Below, one piece after another: positions 1 through 8,488 of a DNA stretch of 64,000 nucleotides. Source of the stretch: Pseudomonadota bacterium (GTDB lineage: Bacteria > Desulfobacterota > Desulfobulbia > Desulfobulbales > Desulfocapsaceae); the NCBI GenBank assembly GCA_018817385.1, contig JAHIUA010000050.1, positions 42,340 to 106,339 of the forward strand, given 5' to 3'. Position numbers and translations under genes: made by a program. Numbering within the stretch: the first letter of the stretch is position 1; every line of letters starts with the position of its first letter. The notes under the pieces are model-generated. The model saw only the letters and a list, made by a program, of their open reading frames with translations. It did no database searches and was not told the DNA's origin.

Positions 1-174
1 TTGACTGACAGGTCGTTGAATAAGGAAAAATAAAAAATCAAGACTCTTTTTCCTCGGTATCTCTTTGGATTTCAATTGCCGTTTGCCTAATAGTGACTAT
101 CATTGCTGAAGTTGCCGCGTTTCTGTAACCTCTGTCATTGAATCTGACTACCCACACTGTGCTGAGGAGCTTTT
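1..174. other. Intergenic start of window
   Basis: No gene is recognisable here. The stretch ends in a good ribosome binding site (GAGGAG about 7 bases before the ATG at 175) for the lipoprotein gene that follows. Confidence 0.5.
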
Positions 175-834
175 ATGCTGATACGTTCCTGTTTCCTCCT
201 GCCTCTCCTTGTCTTGATCTTCCTCATGGCCGGTTGTGCCGGACCGAAGGTGGCAACGGCACCAGCAAGCAGCCAAGCAATGCTGGATCCCGTTCGGGTC
301 AAATCGGCTGACTTGGTTCTCACTTTGATCAGAATTGCTGAGCAGGGTAGTGAAGGAACGTTGATCGAGGATCCCGGCTGGCGTGAATATGTCATCGAAA
401 TAGAAAATATCAGTACCAATGACTTCACAGTTCAAAACGTCAAGTTGTTGAACACGGATGGACGCTACGTGGATTCTGCCTCTACCTATCAACAAATTAT
501 AGCACCACCGGATGTTGGTGCCGAAGTGGCTGGTGATGTTGCAGGGACAGTGGCCGGTATCGCGGTAGGACAGATCATTCCCTATGGTGGGATACTCTTT
601 AGCATGCTTTCAAATGCTGCGTCAACCAGCTCTGTCGGGGAAAAGGCGAATGCATCACGAATCTTTATGTCGCGCGTGTTGAAAAATGTAGAGCTTGCGC
701 CTGCTGGTAAGGTGGAAGGCAGTGCTTTTTTACCCAATATCACAAGGCCAAAAACACTGGTCGTGGACTACACTCGAGAGAGCTCGCTATATCGCATTGA
801 GATCCCATTACCATTATCGCCGCAGCAACCATAG
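175..834 (+). CDS. Probable outer-membrane or periplasmic lipoprotein, unknown function
   Basis: A 219-residue protein that starts with a lipoprotein signal peptide: positive start, leucine-rich core and the lipobox LMAGC, which puts the lipidated cysteine near residue 21. The mature part has a beta-rich stretch, then a glycine/alanine-rich segment (about residues 118-150, with repeated GxxxG spacing) resembling a glycine zipper that could insert into or pack against a membrane. No enzyme motif is seen. ATG 175 follows a GAGGAG site at good distance. It stands alone, convergent with the carbonic anhydrase gene. I do not recognise the family; the envelope location rests only on the signal sequence. 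Confidence 0.75.
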   Translation: MLIRSCFLLPLLVLIFLMAGCAGPKVATAPASSQAMLDPVRVKSADLVLTLIRIAEQGSEGTLIEDPGWREYVIEIENISTNDFTVQNVKLLNTDGRYVDSASTYQQIIAPPDVGAEVAGDVAGTVAGIAVGQIIPYGGILFSMLSNAASTSSVGEKANASRIFMSRVLKNVELAPAGKVEGSAFLPNITRPKTLVVDYTRESSLYRIEIPLPLSPQQP

Positions 835-1162
835 CATTGTCTGCAGAATCGGGTTTGATAGGTTTGTATCCTCTTCAGTCGTTGCTATTTTCAATATCAA
901 GAGGAAGACGGGGTGGTGAGAGGCCAATCCTGAAATCGGGTGAGTTGATTAAAGGGGAGATGTTGTCTCCAGTCAAGTGGCGGCTGGGAGACTGACCTGC
1001 CCCTCATCCCCATGGATTGGGCCATCAATACGATTTCCATTGGGAATAGCAGCCAATAATTCTTTGGCCAATTTACCACCTCATCTTCATCATCTTATGG
1101 AACTCATCTCAAAATGATATTTTAGGGATCATTTTTTTGAGCAGGTCTGTTGTTGAGTGTTT
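835..1162. other. Intergenic, convergent gene ends
   Basis: Between the lipoprotein and carbonic anhydrase genes. Apart from the bidirectional terminator candidate at 1111-1137 I see nothing coding-like here; short open frames lack start signals and recognisable sequence. Confidence 0.5.
1111..1137. terminator. Probable bidirectional intrinsic terminator
   Basis: AAAATGAT and ATCATTTT form an 8-bp stem around a 9-base loop, followed by a T run on the + strand and TTTT on the - strand. It lies between two convergent genes, where such a signal is expected. The stem is A+T rich, so efficiency is uncertain. Confidence 0.5.
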
Positions 1163-1765
1163 TTATGGTTCAAGAAAACGTACGACACCGCTGTCAATAT
1201 CGTAATAGGCGGGGGTGATTATGACCTTACCGTTTTTCACCATATCGGCAATAATCGGTTCTGATTCGGTGATTTTCTTGGAAATCTGCCGAGCCAGTGC
1301 TTTCGAGGCATTTGTTATCAAATCACCTTCGAGGTGCTTTACATCTTTAATAGCGGTCTGTATTGCAGGGCCGATACTGGCAATATGGCCTTCCAGGAAA
1401 ACTCCACTGGCGACAGCGGTGATTGCCCCACATTTGGAATGGCCCATGACTATCACCAGAGGTGTGTGGAGATGTTTGACCGCGTACTCAATACTTCCAA
1501 GCGTGTGATCTCCGATGACATTGCCGGCAACTCTCACGACAAAAAGGTCGCCAAGGCCCTGGTCAAAAATATCTACCGGGGGGACACGAGAATCTGCACA
1601 GCTCAGTATGGTAGCGATTGGTTCCTGGCCGGTAGCGAGACTTTGCCTGCTTTCCTCGCAGTGATTCGGGTGTTCCAGCTTTCCAGCGACGAATCGAGCG
1701 TTCCCGTCTTTTAGCGTTTGTAATGCTTCATCGGCGGTGGGGCGTTGGGGCTGTCTGAGTCCCAT
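1163..1765 (-). CDS. Beta-class carbonic anhydrase
   Basis: Catalyses reversible hydration of CO2 to bicarbonate in the cytoplasm. The 200-residue protein has the whole zinc signature of beta-carbonic anhydrases: CADSRVPP (Cys56, Asp58, Arg60) and GHSKCGA (His109, Cys112). Length is normal for the family. The start at 1765 begins MGLRQPQ; the preceding bases carry GGAG at suitable distance. A 97-bp repeat sits 24 bp upstream in the same orientation and forms two hairpins in the predicted leader; the same repeat precedes the acetate transporter at 17185. In an anaerobe this enzyme would supply bicarbonate for carboxylation reactions (inference). Confidence 0.95.
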   Translation of the reverse strand: MGLRQPQRPTADEALQTLKDGNARFVAGKLEHPNHCEESRQSLATGQEPIATILSCADSRVPPVDIFDQGLGDLFVVRVAGNVIGDHTLGSIEYAVKHLHTPLVIVMGHSKCGAITAVASGVFLEGHIASIGPAIQTAIKDVKHLEGDLITNASKALARQISKKITESEPIIADMVKNGKVIITPAYYDIDSGVVRFLEP

Positions 1766-2283
1766 TTGGTGTTCTCCTTTAGTATCTTAGAAATTCTTTT
1801 CGTGTTTTTTTGAAAAGAATTTGGTGAAGGTACTGTCCCCCCTCAAGGGGGTACAGTACTGAGTGCCGGCTTACCGTTCATCACCGGTTTTAAGATCAAG
1901 TAGTTCATTTTTCACTTTAGCGGCGACGATGCCAGGTGATTGCGTAACAATTTGAAATGTTTTTATATTATATATGAACATCCCTTTGCTTTGTAATGTA
2001 TTGGTTTTACCGAAAAAACAATACTATGAGAAGGAAAGGGACAAGACAAATACTACCAAAAAATATAAGGAGCAACAAGAAGCAAAATAATTGCAGAGCA
2101 GTATAGGATTTGTCTCTAGCATTGAGATCTCTTTTTTCGACGGTGACGCACCTTCTTACTCTTGCAAAAGAAGCCCAACGAAGAGACTACGACGGTATAC
2201 TCGTCGAGACTTCCAGAGCTGTGCTGTCTTTCTCTTACGTTTGAGCCAAACTGTTATGATGATCTGAAAACCAGAGGTTGCAG
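1766..2283. other. Intergenic with repeat copy 1
   Basis: Upstream region of the carbonic anhydrase gene and downstream region of the diguanylate cyclase gene. It contains the dispersed repeat at 1790-1886; nothing recognisable lies in 1887-2283. Confidence 0.5.
1790..1886 (-). repeat. Dispersed ~95-bp repeat, copy 1
   Basis: Read on the - strand, it matches 16930-17024 with only a few differences across its whole length. It holds two adjacent hairpins: one around a GTACTGTACCCCC arm, and a perfect 11-bp stem (AAATTCTTTTC / GAAAAGAATTT) with a 10-base loop. It lies just upstream of the carbonic anhydrase start, in its transcription direction. It could be a REP-like element, a small mobile element or a shared regulatory leader. 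Confidence 0.85.
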
Positions 2284-3816
2284 CTACGATTGAAAAACAG
2301 ATCGGTTTCGACCTGCCTTTTTGGCTTGGTAGAGTAGGGCGTCTGCCTGACTGATCAGAGGTTTAAGGGCGTCTTCTTGTTCGATTTTTTTGTAAATTCC
2401 GCCAATGGATATTGTCAAAGAGATGGATGGATGGTTTGGTATCCTTACAGGGCTGTTGTCTAATAATTTTCTAAATGATTCTAACCGTCGAAAATAGTTG
2501 TCTTTTTTTCCTCCGAATTCTAAAAAACAAAACTCCTCTCCGCCGAAGCGGATGAGGTAATCGGATTCTCGTTGAAAGTGTTTTAGGGCCAGTTGGCTCA
2601 CATGAACCAGACAGAGGTCACCAATTGCATGACCATAGGCGTCGTTGATGGATTTGAAGTGATCAAGATCCATCATGGCAATGCCCATGTCAAGTTGGTT
2701 GCGTTTGAGTAAGTTAAGTAATTCAGGGGCCTTTTCCTCAAGGAAACGGCGATTTTTGAGTTGGGTTAACGAGTCTGTTTCGTTCAGTAAGGCCAGCTTT
2801 TCATTGGCTGCTTTGAGTTCGGTGGTGCGGTTCTCTACCTGTCTTTGCAGTTCTTGGGTAAAGCCCTGAAGTCGTTTACTCATAGTGTTGAAGGCTTCAA
2901 GGGCTGGGCGTGTTTCATCGTTTTTATGCAAAGGGATGGGAGAAAAGTTTCCTTTAATGATGTCACTGGCGGCCAGCTCAAGGCGTTTAAGAGGTTGGGT
3001 GATACCTCTAGACAGGAGGGCGGCCACTCCGAAGGCGAGGATGAGGAGAAGAGTAAAAGAAATAGCAGCTTGTTTAAGGATGCTTTGGAGTGCATCCTGG
3101 GTGTGATCCAGAGACAAGAGAGTGGCGATGAGAATGGGCTGTTGAGTTATGAGGGGTGAAGCAAGGTAGGTGTTTTCATCGATTGCGATCAGGGATGGTT
3201 TTTGGGAGGAAAGCTTGATTTTGATTTTCTCTTGATGCTTGGAGCTAAGCAGAAACATACTCTCAACGTTTTGGTAGTAAACCCTTGTTGATGGGTTGAT
3301 TTGATTTTGGGATAAATGGTTTTGTATCAGCCTGATGGGATTGGATTTAATACTGACCTTGGCATGGATATATTTCAAATTGAATTCATTCAATGTCCAA
3401 GATCTCTCATCACTGATGTCTTGGCCTGTTGTTGCTTTTTCAGTACTCGATCGTTGGACCTTCAGTAAAACTTTCAAGTCCTGAGAAAAAATGACTTCTT
3501 CTAAGTAAGGGTAAAGATGAAAGAGTCTTTTGATTTCTTTTTCTACCAGTTTAATGCCAAGAGCTTGAGTAAAGGGGTTGGTATCATAGAGAAGAGCAAT
3601 ATCCGCATCCTGATTGAACGATTTCATGCGTTCTTGATGGGCTTGATTTGAGCGATTAAGGTCGCTGACAATATAACGGTTGAGGAGATCGGCCTCCTGA
3701 GACAAGATCTGGGTCAGTGTAAATTCAAAGTGGTAGTAATACGCCCAAGTTGTGAGAACAAACATGAGTGTAAAAATCGACAGCATGGCCAAAAAAATTT
3801 GTTTGCGGATGCTCAT
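2284..3816 (-). CDS. Membrane diguanylate cyclase (HAMP-GGDEF)
   Basis: Makes cyclic di-GMP from two GTP in response to an extracytoplasmic cue. The 510-residue protein has a membrane helix at about 7-29, a periplasmic sensor region of about 220 residues, a second helix near 250-272, a HAMP linker, a short coiled coil and a GGDEF domain from about 345. The active site reads GGEEF (425-429), a functional variant, and the inhibitory RxxD site is present as RESD (416-419), so product feedback is likely. It lies 50 bp downstream of the solute-binding-protein gene in the same direction, which suggests that protein delivers the signal. No strong ribosome binding site precedes ATG 3816. Confidence 0.93.
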   Translation of the reverse strand: MSIRKQIFLAMLSIFTLMFVLTTWAYYYHFEFTLTQILSQEADLLNRYIVSDLNRSNQAHQERMKSFNQDADIALLYDTNPFTQALGIKLVEKEIKRLFHLYPYLEEVIFSQDLKVLLKVQRSSTEKATTGQDISDERSWTLNEFNLKYIHAKVSIKSNPIRLIQNHLSQNQINPSTRVYYQNVESMFLLSSKHQEKIKIKLSSQKPSLIAIDENTYLASPLITQQPILIATLLSLDHTQDALQSILKQAAISFTLLLILAFGVAALLSRGITQPLKRLELAASDIIKGNFSPIPLHKNDETRPALEAFNTMSKRLQGFTQELQRQVENRTTELKAANEKLALLNETDSLTQLKNRRFLEEKAPELLNLLKRNQLDMGIAMMDLDHFKSINDAYGHAIGDLCLVHVSQLALKHFQRESDYLIRFGGEEFCFLEFGGKKDNYFRRLESFRKLLDNSPVRIPNHPSISLTISIGGIYKKIEQEDALKPLISQADALLYQAKKAGRNRSVFQS

Positions 3817-3866
3817 CTGTTGATGGTTTCGTAAGAAAAGAGGAGTGGCATTATTCCCTGTTGGTT

Positions 3867-4811
3867 TTATTGAAGTTGAAGGATTTCCTGATATTCTTCA
3901 AGGGTAAATCCTGTATATTTGAGCAATCGCTTCGAAAAATTCCCTGAGGCTTTATCTTTGATTAGAAACTCAGCGAGTTGTTTGTGTAAAGCCATGTCGT
4001 TAAGTCTGGATCCCCAGGCAAGTTGGCTCAATTCCGCCCTTGCTCGAAAAAGAGGTTTTAAATTTTCTTTAAAAAATGTGTTTTCATAGAGACGGAAAAT
4101 CATATTTAAGGCATCAGAAATGGATGCATCAGCCTGGTTCTGAGCAATTTCAAAATAGTTTCCGTTGCCTTTCAATGATGAATTTTGGGGAATGAGATAA
4201 AGATTTACGGCGTCGGCAGCCAGCTTTTTGGAACTAGGCATGACAATATGGTCATCCACCACATCTACATAAGAAATGACATAAGGGATGGAGTGAGCGT
4301 CCATGCTATTTTGGACAATATTGGAAAAGCTCATGGCTTCATAGGTGAGTAGTATTTTTCCAATCAGATTCTGGTAGTTGTCAATACGATCATTTTTACG
4401 CCCAAAAATGAGTTCTGTGTTATCGATGAACGGTGTCATGTGAATAAGCTTTTGACGTTCTGGAGTAACAGTGAAAATATCGGCTGCTATATCAATTTTG
4501 TTATAAATATCCGGTGTCGCGATCAGATCGGTTTTAAGGAGAATTATATCATCTTTCTTCCAGTAATCGGCAAAACTCGGGATAATCACAATTTCGATTG
4601 TTAACTGGTGTGATGTGGCAAAATCATATATCATTTCATATAGCAAACCAGGATATTGGAGACTGTTACTGGTATAGAGCATTTCGGAACTATCCCGGAT
4701 GCCAACCCTTAAAGTGCCACTTTTTTGAATATCTGGCCAATCTCTTGCTTCTGCTGACTGGCTGAACAGGAGAGTAACAGCTAAGAGTAATTGAATAAGT
4801 CTTGTTATCAT
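3867..4811 (-). CDS. Periplasmic solute-binding protein, family 3 (SBP_bac_3-like)
   Basis: A 314-residue protein with a cleavable signal peptide (cut near SAEA-RDW, residue 22) followed by a family-3 solute-binding fold, recognisable from the opening pattern 'W..I..SGTLRVGIRD' and the later sugar/amino-acid-type hinge. The start has AGGA 8 bases upstream. There are no permease or ATPase genes nearby; the next gene in the operon is a membrane diguanylate cyclase. I infer it acts as a ligand receptor for signalling rather than for uptake. The ligand cannot be read from sequence. Confidence 0.85.
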   Translation of the reverse strand: MITRLIQLLLAVTLLFSQSAEARDWPDIQKSGTLRVGIRDSSEMLYTSNSLQYPGLLYEMIYDFATSHQLTIEIVIIPSFADYWKKDDIILLKTDLIATPDIYNKIDIAADIFTVTPERQKLIHMTPFIDNTELIFGRKNDRIDNYQNLIGKILLTYEAMSFSNIVQNSMDAHSIPYVISYVDVVDDHIVMPSSKKLAADAVNLYLIPQNSSLKGNGNYFEIAQNQADASISDALNMIFRLYENTFFKENLKPLFRARAELSQLAWGSRLNDMALHKQLAEFLIKDKASGNFSKRLLKYTGFTLEEYQEILQLQ

Positions 4812-5665
4812 CTTTTTTTCCTACGCTATTTTATTATACCAGTTGCTGGTTGATCATTTCGAGGGAGATTATACGGTCTGGTTCAGCTGGAGCCTTGCTC
4901 TTTTCAGACTTATCGCAAGTGCTGTGATCTGAAGGAGAAGGACGGTCGCTTCTCAGTGGGTGTCTGCTGCCCTGATTCCCCTTATGGGTTTTTATTTCTC
5001 TTACTCCTGTACGTCCTGTACGGGACTGAGGGCAGGTTGCTTCACTGCGAGTATGACTATTGAAACATTTACTGATAACGTCAGATGGCCTTCGCTAATC
5101 GTGTCGAACTGTTCAGGGGCAAGGAGTTTGCTCAGCTCAAAAAAAAAGAGTGATAAACGATGCTCATGTCCACTCATGTCCATGGAATTACGTTGTATTT
5201 AGTGGATATGGGTGAATGGTTTTGTTCGAAGTTGCAGGGATGGGAAGACCGTTTTGATTCCTCTGCTATAGTATCTCATTTAGGGCTTGTTTTCCATAGC
5301 AAAAGGTAGGGGCAAGAGCTGAACTGGCCAAAATGGGTGCTCCTGTCTCTCTAACCTAATGTAAAAAATGACTTTTGTATTTTAAGGGGAGATGTTTTTG
5401 TTGTTGCCACCCTCCCCATATTTTTGAAAGGGCTTCAAACTTGTTCCTTATCACCTCTGCTATAGGAAAAGCCCACTCTGAGTTGTTTGTCGCCCATTGA
5501 CAGAGAGATGGGGAACCCGGTAAGAGCTGTGACTGTTGAGTCGGGTGGGTCGGAAAGGATGTCAGTCTGTCTTTTATGAAGGCAGGGGCTCCGGTCGTGC
5601 AAAAATAATAATTCAAAGAGTTCTTTACTTTCCAACTGGGCTTGAATATATCTGTTAATTAATTG
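4812..5665. other. Intergenic, no gene recognised
   Basis: About 850 bp between the divergent solute-binding-protein gene and the thiamine riboswitch. Only short open frames with no start signals or recognisable sequence are seen. Promoters for both sides must lie here but none can be named with confidence. Confidence 0.5.
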
Positions 5666-5759
5666 AGCTGGGGGTGTCCGTAAGCGTTTTCCGGACTGAG
5701 ACGGATTGAGAAATCCAACCCTTTGAACCTGACGCAGTTTGTACTGCCGTAGGGAAGCT
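5666..5759 (+). promoter_or_regulatory. TPP riboswitch (THI element)
   Basis: The aptamer core is clearly visible: a closing stem (AGCTGGGGGTG ... AGGGAAGCT), a side stem GTCCG/CGGAC, the invariant CTGAGA at 5695, a hairpin GGATTGAGAAATCC, then ACCCTTTGAACCTGA and the GCAG/CTGC stem before CGTAGGGAA. These are the conserved parts of thiamine-pyrophosphate riboswitches. It is followed 25 bases later by an intrinsic terminator and then thiGH, so TPP binding should stop transcription of thiazole synthesis genes. Confidence 0.95.
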
Positions 5760-5783
5760 GTGAAATGGATGTTTTTCAATTTC

Positions 5784-5811
5784 AGCTTGCCTTCGGGCGA
5801 GCTTTTTTTTT
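5784..5811 (+). terminator. Riboswitch-linked intrinsic terminator
   Basis: AGCTTGCC and GGCGAGCT pair around a stable TTCG tetraloop and run straight into about nine T residues. Its place just after the TPP aptamer makes it the expression platform for thiGH. Confidence 0.9.
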
Positions 5812-5926
5812 GCCCGGAGTTCTATTTCCCATCTTCCTTTTTTAGGCCCTGTTGCCTGGGGTCCTCCCCGTTACCCCTGATAATAACGGGTTGTTTCTTC
5901 CTTAGACTCTGTATGGATGAACGTAA

Positions 5927-6016
5927 GGGGAAATTGTTTCCAGTGAAGAATTCAAACAAACCGCATTCAAAGCCAAGGGTGTCTTTGAGATGTTGAAAAT
6001 TTGTAGAGGAGAATGA
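5927..6016 (+). pseudogene. thiS: Probable decayed thiS (C-terminal half)
   Basis: The frame 5927-6016 encodes 29 residues, beginning GEIVSSEEF and ending [10 protein letters not shown]. It lines up without gaps with the last 29 residues of ThiS sulfur carriers (pattern NGxIV....F..T.L..GD..E.....GG). It has no start: TGA and TAA lie just upstream in frame. A neighbouring frame reads VWMN directly before it, so a frameshift after the NG region is likely. The C-terminal Gly-Gly needed for thiocarboxylation now reads Gly-Glu. Position directly before thiG is where thiS usually sits. The alignment is from memory of the family, so this is strong but not proven. Confidence 0.6.
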
Positions 6017-6020
6017 GAAA

Positions 6021-6815
6021 ATGGATAATATAACTAAAGAAGATCTCTTGATTATCGGTGGCGTTGCGCTCAAGAGTCGCCTTTTCACGGGGACTGGGAA
6101 ATATCCTTCGGATACCATGATCCCGGAGATCATTGAACGTTCCGGATCGCAGGTGATCACCGTGGCACTGCGGCGGGTAGACTTTGCCGCTGGCACGGAG
6201 AATGTCATGGACTATATCCCTCAATCGGTCCAGCTGTTACCCAACACCTCCGGCGCCCGGACAGCCGACGAGGCCGTGCGCATTGCGCGCCTGGCCAAGG
6301 CCACTGGTTGCGGGAACTGGATCAAGATTGAGGTTATCTCCGATAACCGCTACCTGCTTCCGGACGGCTATGAAACGGTAAAAGCCACAGAGATCCTGGC
6401 AAACGAGGGTTTTGTGGTTTTACCCTACGTCAATGCAGATCTGATGGTGGCACGCAGCCTGGTGGCTGCGGGGGCCGCCGCTATCATGCCCCTGGGGGCC
6501 CCCATAGGCTCTAACCGCGGTCTGCGGACAGAGGAGATGATCCGAATCCTTATCGAGGAGATTGCACTCCCTGTCATTGTTGATGCAGGCATCGGTAAAC
6601 CGTCCGAGGCCTGTGCGGCTATGGAGATGGGGGCCGCCGCCTGTCTGGTTAATACTGCCATTGCCAGCGCCGGTGACCCGGTCACCATGGCCGAGGCGTT
6701 CGGCTGGGCCGTCCGTGCTGGCAGGGCCGCATTCCTGTCGGGCACCGGGGCGACCCGTAAGACAGCAGCGGCTTCGTCGCCTCTGACCGGTTTTCTCGGA
6801 GGAAGAAACCGATGA
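6021..6815 (+). CDS. thiG: Thiazole synthase ThiG
   Basis: Forms the thiazole phosphate ring of thiamine from deoxyxylulose phosphate, dehydroglycine and the ThiS thiocarboxylate. The 264-residue protein is full length and has the family start ([18 protein letters not shown]), the Schiff-base lysine in NWIKIEV (Lys102) and the phosphate-binding segments [11 protein letters not shown] and [11 protein letters not shown]. The start follows a GAGGAG site. It overlaps thiH by 4 bp, so the two are translationally coupled, and both are under the upstream TPP riboswitch. The apparent loss of ThiS just upstream means a sulfur carrier must come from elsewhere. Confidence 0.97.
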   Translation: MDNITKEDLLIIGGVALKSRLFTGTGKYPSDTMIPEIIERSGSQVITVALRRVDFAAGTENVMDYIPQSVQLLPNTSGARTADEAVRIARLAKATGCGNWIKIEVISDNRYLLPDGYETVKATEILANEGFVVLPYVNADLMVARSLVAAGAAAIMPLGAPIGSNRGLRTEEMIRILIEEIALPVIVDAGIGKPSEACAAMEMGAAACLVNTAIASAGDPVTMAEAFGWAVRAGRAAFLSGTGATRKTAAASSPLTGFLGGRNR

Positions 6816-7936
6816 TGGACTTCTATGAATATTATAAGACCTGGCGTGATTTTCCGATCGCGGAGTATCTGCGATCGGTGAGCGAAAGTCGGGTGCTGGC
6901 AATCCTGCAAAAAGAGCGACTGAGCGGATATGATTTCCTTGCCTTGCTTTCTCCGGCTGCTGAAGGGCTCCTGGAGGATATGGCGCAGAAGTCTCACGAT
7001 CTGACCATCCGTAATTTTGGCCGTTCGGTGCTGCTCTTTACCCCCATGTACCTCTCCAATTACTGCTCGAACCGCTGCGTCTATTGTGGCTTCAATATTG
7101 ACAACGCCATCACGCGCCATCATCTCTCTTATGCTGAGGTGGAGAGGGAGGCGCAGGAGATTGCCAAGAGCGGGCTGAAACATATTCTCCTGCTCACCGG
7201 AGAGGACAAGGTCCGTGCCTCCATCGAATATCTTTGTCACTGTGTTCGTATTATCGAAAAATACTTCACCGCCATCGGCATCGAGATCTATCCCCTCACA
7301 ACCGAGGGGTACAGGACGCTGGTGGAAAACGGGGTGGACTCTCTGACCCTTTTTCAAGAGACTTACAATGAAACGCTCTACGAAAAGCTGCATCCAGGAG
7401 GGCCCAAGCGTAATTATCGGTTCCGCCTCGCCGGTCCGGAAAGGGGCTGTGCTGCCGGCATGCGGGCAGTCAATGTGGGGGGCCTGCTGGGGCTGGACGA
7501 CTGGCGGCGAGAGGCCTTCTTTACCGGGCTGCACGCGGACTGGCTGCAGAATCGCTGGCCAGAGGTGGCCGTTGGCCTTTCCCTGCCACGAATGCGCCCC
7601 CACGCCGGGACGTTTCAGCCGGAATTTCCCATCTCCGACCGGCACCTGGTCCAGGTGATGACGGCGCTTCGCCTCTTTCTGCCCCGTGCCGGGATTACCG
7701 TCTCAACACGGGAAGGGTCTCAGTTCCGGGATAATATCCTGCCACTGGGGGTAACGACCATGTCTGCGGGTGCCAGCACGGCTGTGGGTGGCCACTCTCG
7801 AGAGGAGGCGGTTTCCACCAGCCAGTTCGATATCTCTGATGAAAGGAGTGTCCCGGAGATGGCCGAGGCCCTCAAGGCGTTTGGCTATCAGCCGATCTAC
7901 AAGGACTGGCAGCTCATTGGCGGGTCCCTGTCCTGA
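6812..7936 (+). CDS. thiH: 2-Iminoacetate synthase ThiH (radical SAM)
   Basis: Cleaves tyrosine to dehydroglycine and p-cresol, feeding ThiG. ThiH rather than the oxygen-dependent ThiO fits an anaerobe. The 374-residue protein has the radical-SAM cluster motif CSNRCVYC (Cys85, Cys89, Cys92) and the family end region with [10 protein letters not shown] and STAVGGHS. It begins ATGATGGAC within the last codons of thiG. No thiE, thiF or other thiamine gene follows; an inverted repeat at 8077 probably ends the transcript. Confidence 0.96.
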   Translation: MMDFYEYYKTWRDFPIAEYLRSVSESRVLAILQKERLSGYDFLALLSPAAEGLLEDMAQKSHDLTIRNFGRSVLLFTPMYLSNYCSNRCVYCGFNIDNAITRHHLSYAEVEREAQEIAKSGLKHILLLTGEDKVRASIEYLCHCVRIIEKYFTAIGIEIYPLTTEGYRTLVENGVDSLTLFQETYNETLYEKLHPGGPKRNYRFRLAGPERGCAAGMRAVNVGGLLGLDDWRREAFFTGLHADWLQNRWPEVAVGLSLPRMRPHAGTFQPEFPISDRHLVQVMTALRLFLPRAGITVSTREGSQFRDNILPLGVTTMSAGASTAVGGHSREEAVSTSQFDISDERSVPEMAEALKAFGYQPIYKDWQLIGGSLS

Positions 7937-8076
7937 ACGCCTGCGAATGGTCGGTTTTACTGGGTTGTTGGTGACTGAAGCCGCTCTTTGTCGAATTGTC
8001 AACAGTGCGGTTTTCGGATGGTCCAGAAACCGGCCTTTCTCGATGTTAGCTGGGGGATCGTATTGGAAGTGATACT

Positions 8077-8104
8077 AAGGGGAAAGTGAATTCCTTCCCC
8101 TTTT
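8077..8104 (+). terminator. Probable terminator of thiGH
   Basis: AAGGGGAA and TTCCCCTT form an 8-bp stem around a 10-base loop and run into TTTT on the + strand, about 140 bp after thiH. The T run is short, so confidence is moderate. Confidence 0.5.
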
Positions 8105-8118
8105 CCCTGTTTCTCCAC

Positions 8119-8391
8119 CTAATCCCTCTTATGACAAAAGAGGCAGCGGTACTTTGGCGGATGGTTTTCTGGCAGGGGAGAGACTCCTTTCTCAAAATGG
8201 CAGTCTTGACAGAAGGCTTCCGCCTCTTTTTTCTTCATGTCTGCAAAGCGGTTGTGGTCTTCATCTTGAGGAAGTCTGGCCGTGGTTTCTTCCGGGGCGT
8301 TAAGCAGAAAGGTGAGAATGGCAGCAGATACGAGCAGAAAGGCGATATTTATAAGGATGGTTTTTGTTTTTTTTGGGGTGGAGAGGGCCAT
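8119..8391 (-). CDS. Small membrane-anchored dihaem cytochrome c
   Basis: A 90-residue protein with one N-terminal membrane helix (about 11-31) and two CxxCH haem-binding motifs, CQDCH (61-65) and CLFCH (83-87), in a short periplasmic tail. With so little else in the tail, it is probably an electron-transfer subunit or haem shuttle rather than an enzyme. It lies downstream of a flavoprotein gene in the same direction (98 bp apart), so a functional link is possible but not shown. The ribosome binding site is weak. Confidence 0.8.
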   Translation of the reverse strand: MALSTPKKTKTILINIAFLLVSAAILTFLLNAPEETTARLPQDEDHNRFADMKKKEAEAFCQDCHFEKGVSPLPENHPPKYRCLFCHKRD

Positions 8392-8488
8392 GAGTGTACC
8401 GTTATGTTAGATTGTGAGACGCGTCAGGTGGGTACCTGAGCACTACAGGAGAGCTTCGTGAAAACTTGGCTGAGCATCTGTCCGATAT

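Noticed and set aside
5435..5779. Long minus-strand open frame across the TPP riboswitch
   Set aside because: It is antisense to a clear riboswitch and has no recognisable protein sequence or ribosome binding site.
5739..5996. Plus-strand frame through the terminator before thiG
   Set aside because: It crosses the aptamer end and the terminator; its sequence is not protein-like. The adjoining thiS relic is in another frame.
8086..8439. Plus-strand frame opposite the dihaem cytochrome
   Set aside because: A shadow of the minus-strand gene, which has two CxxCH motifs and a membrane helix.
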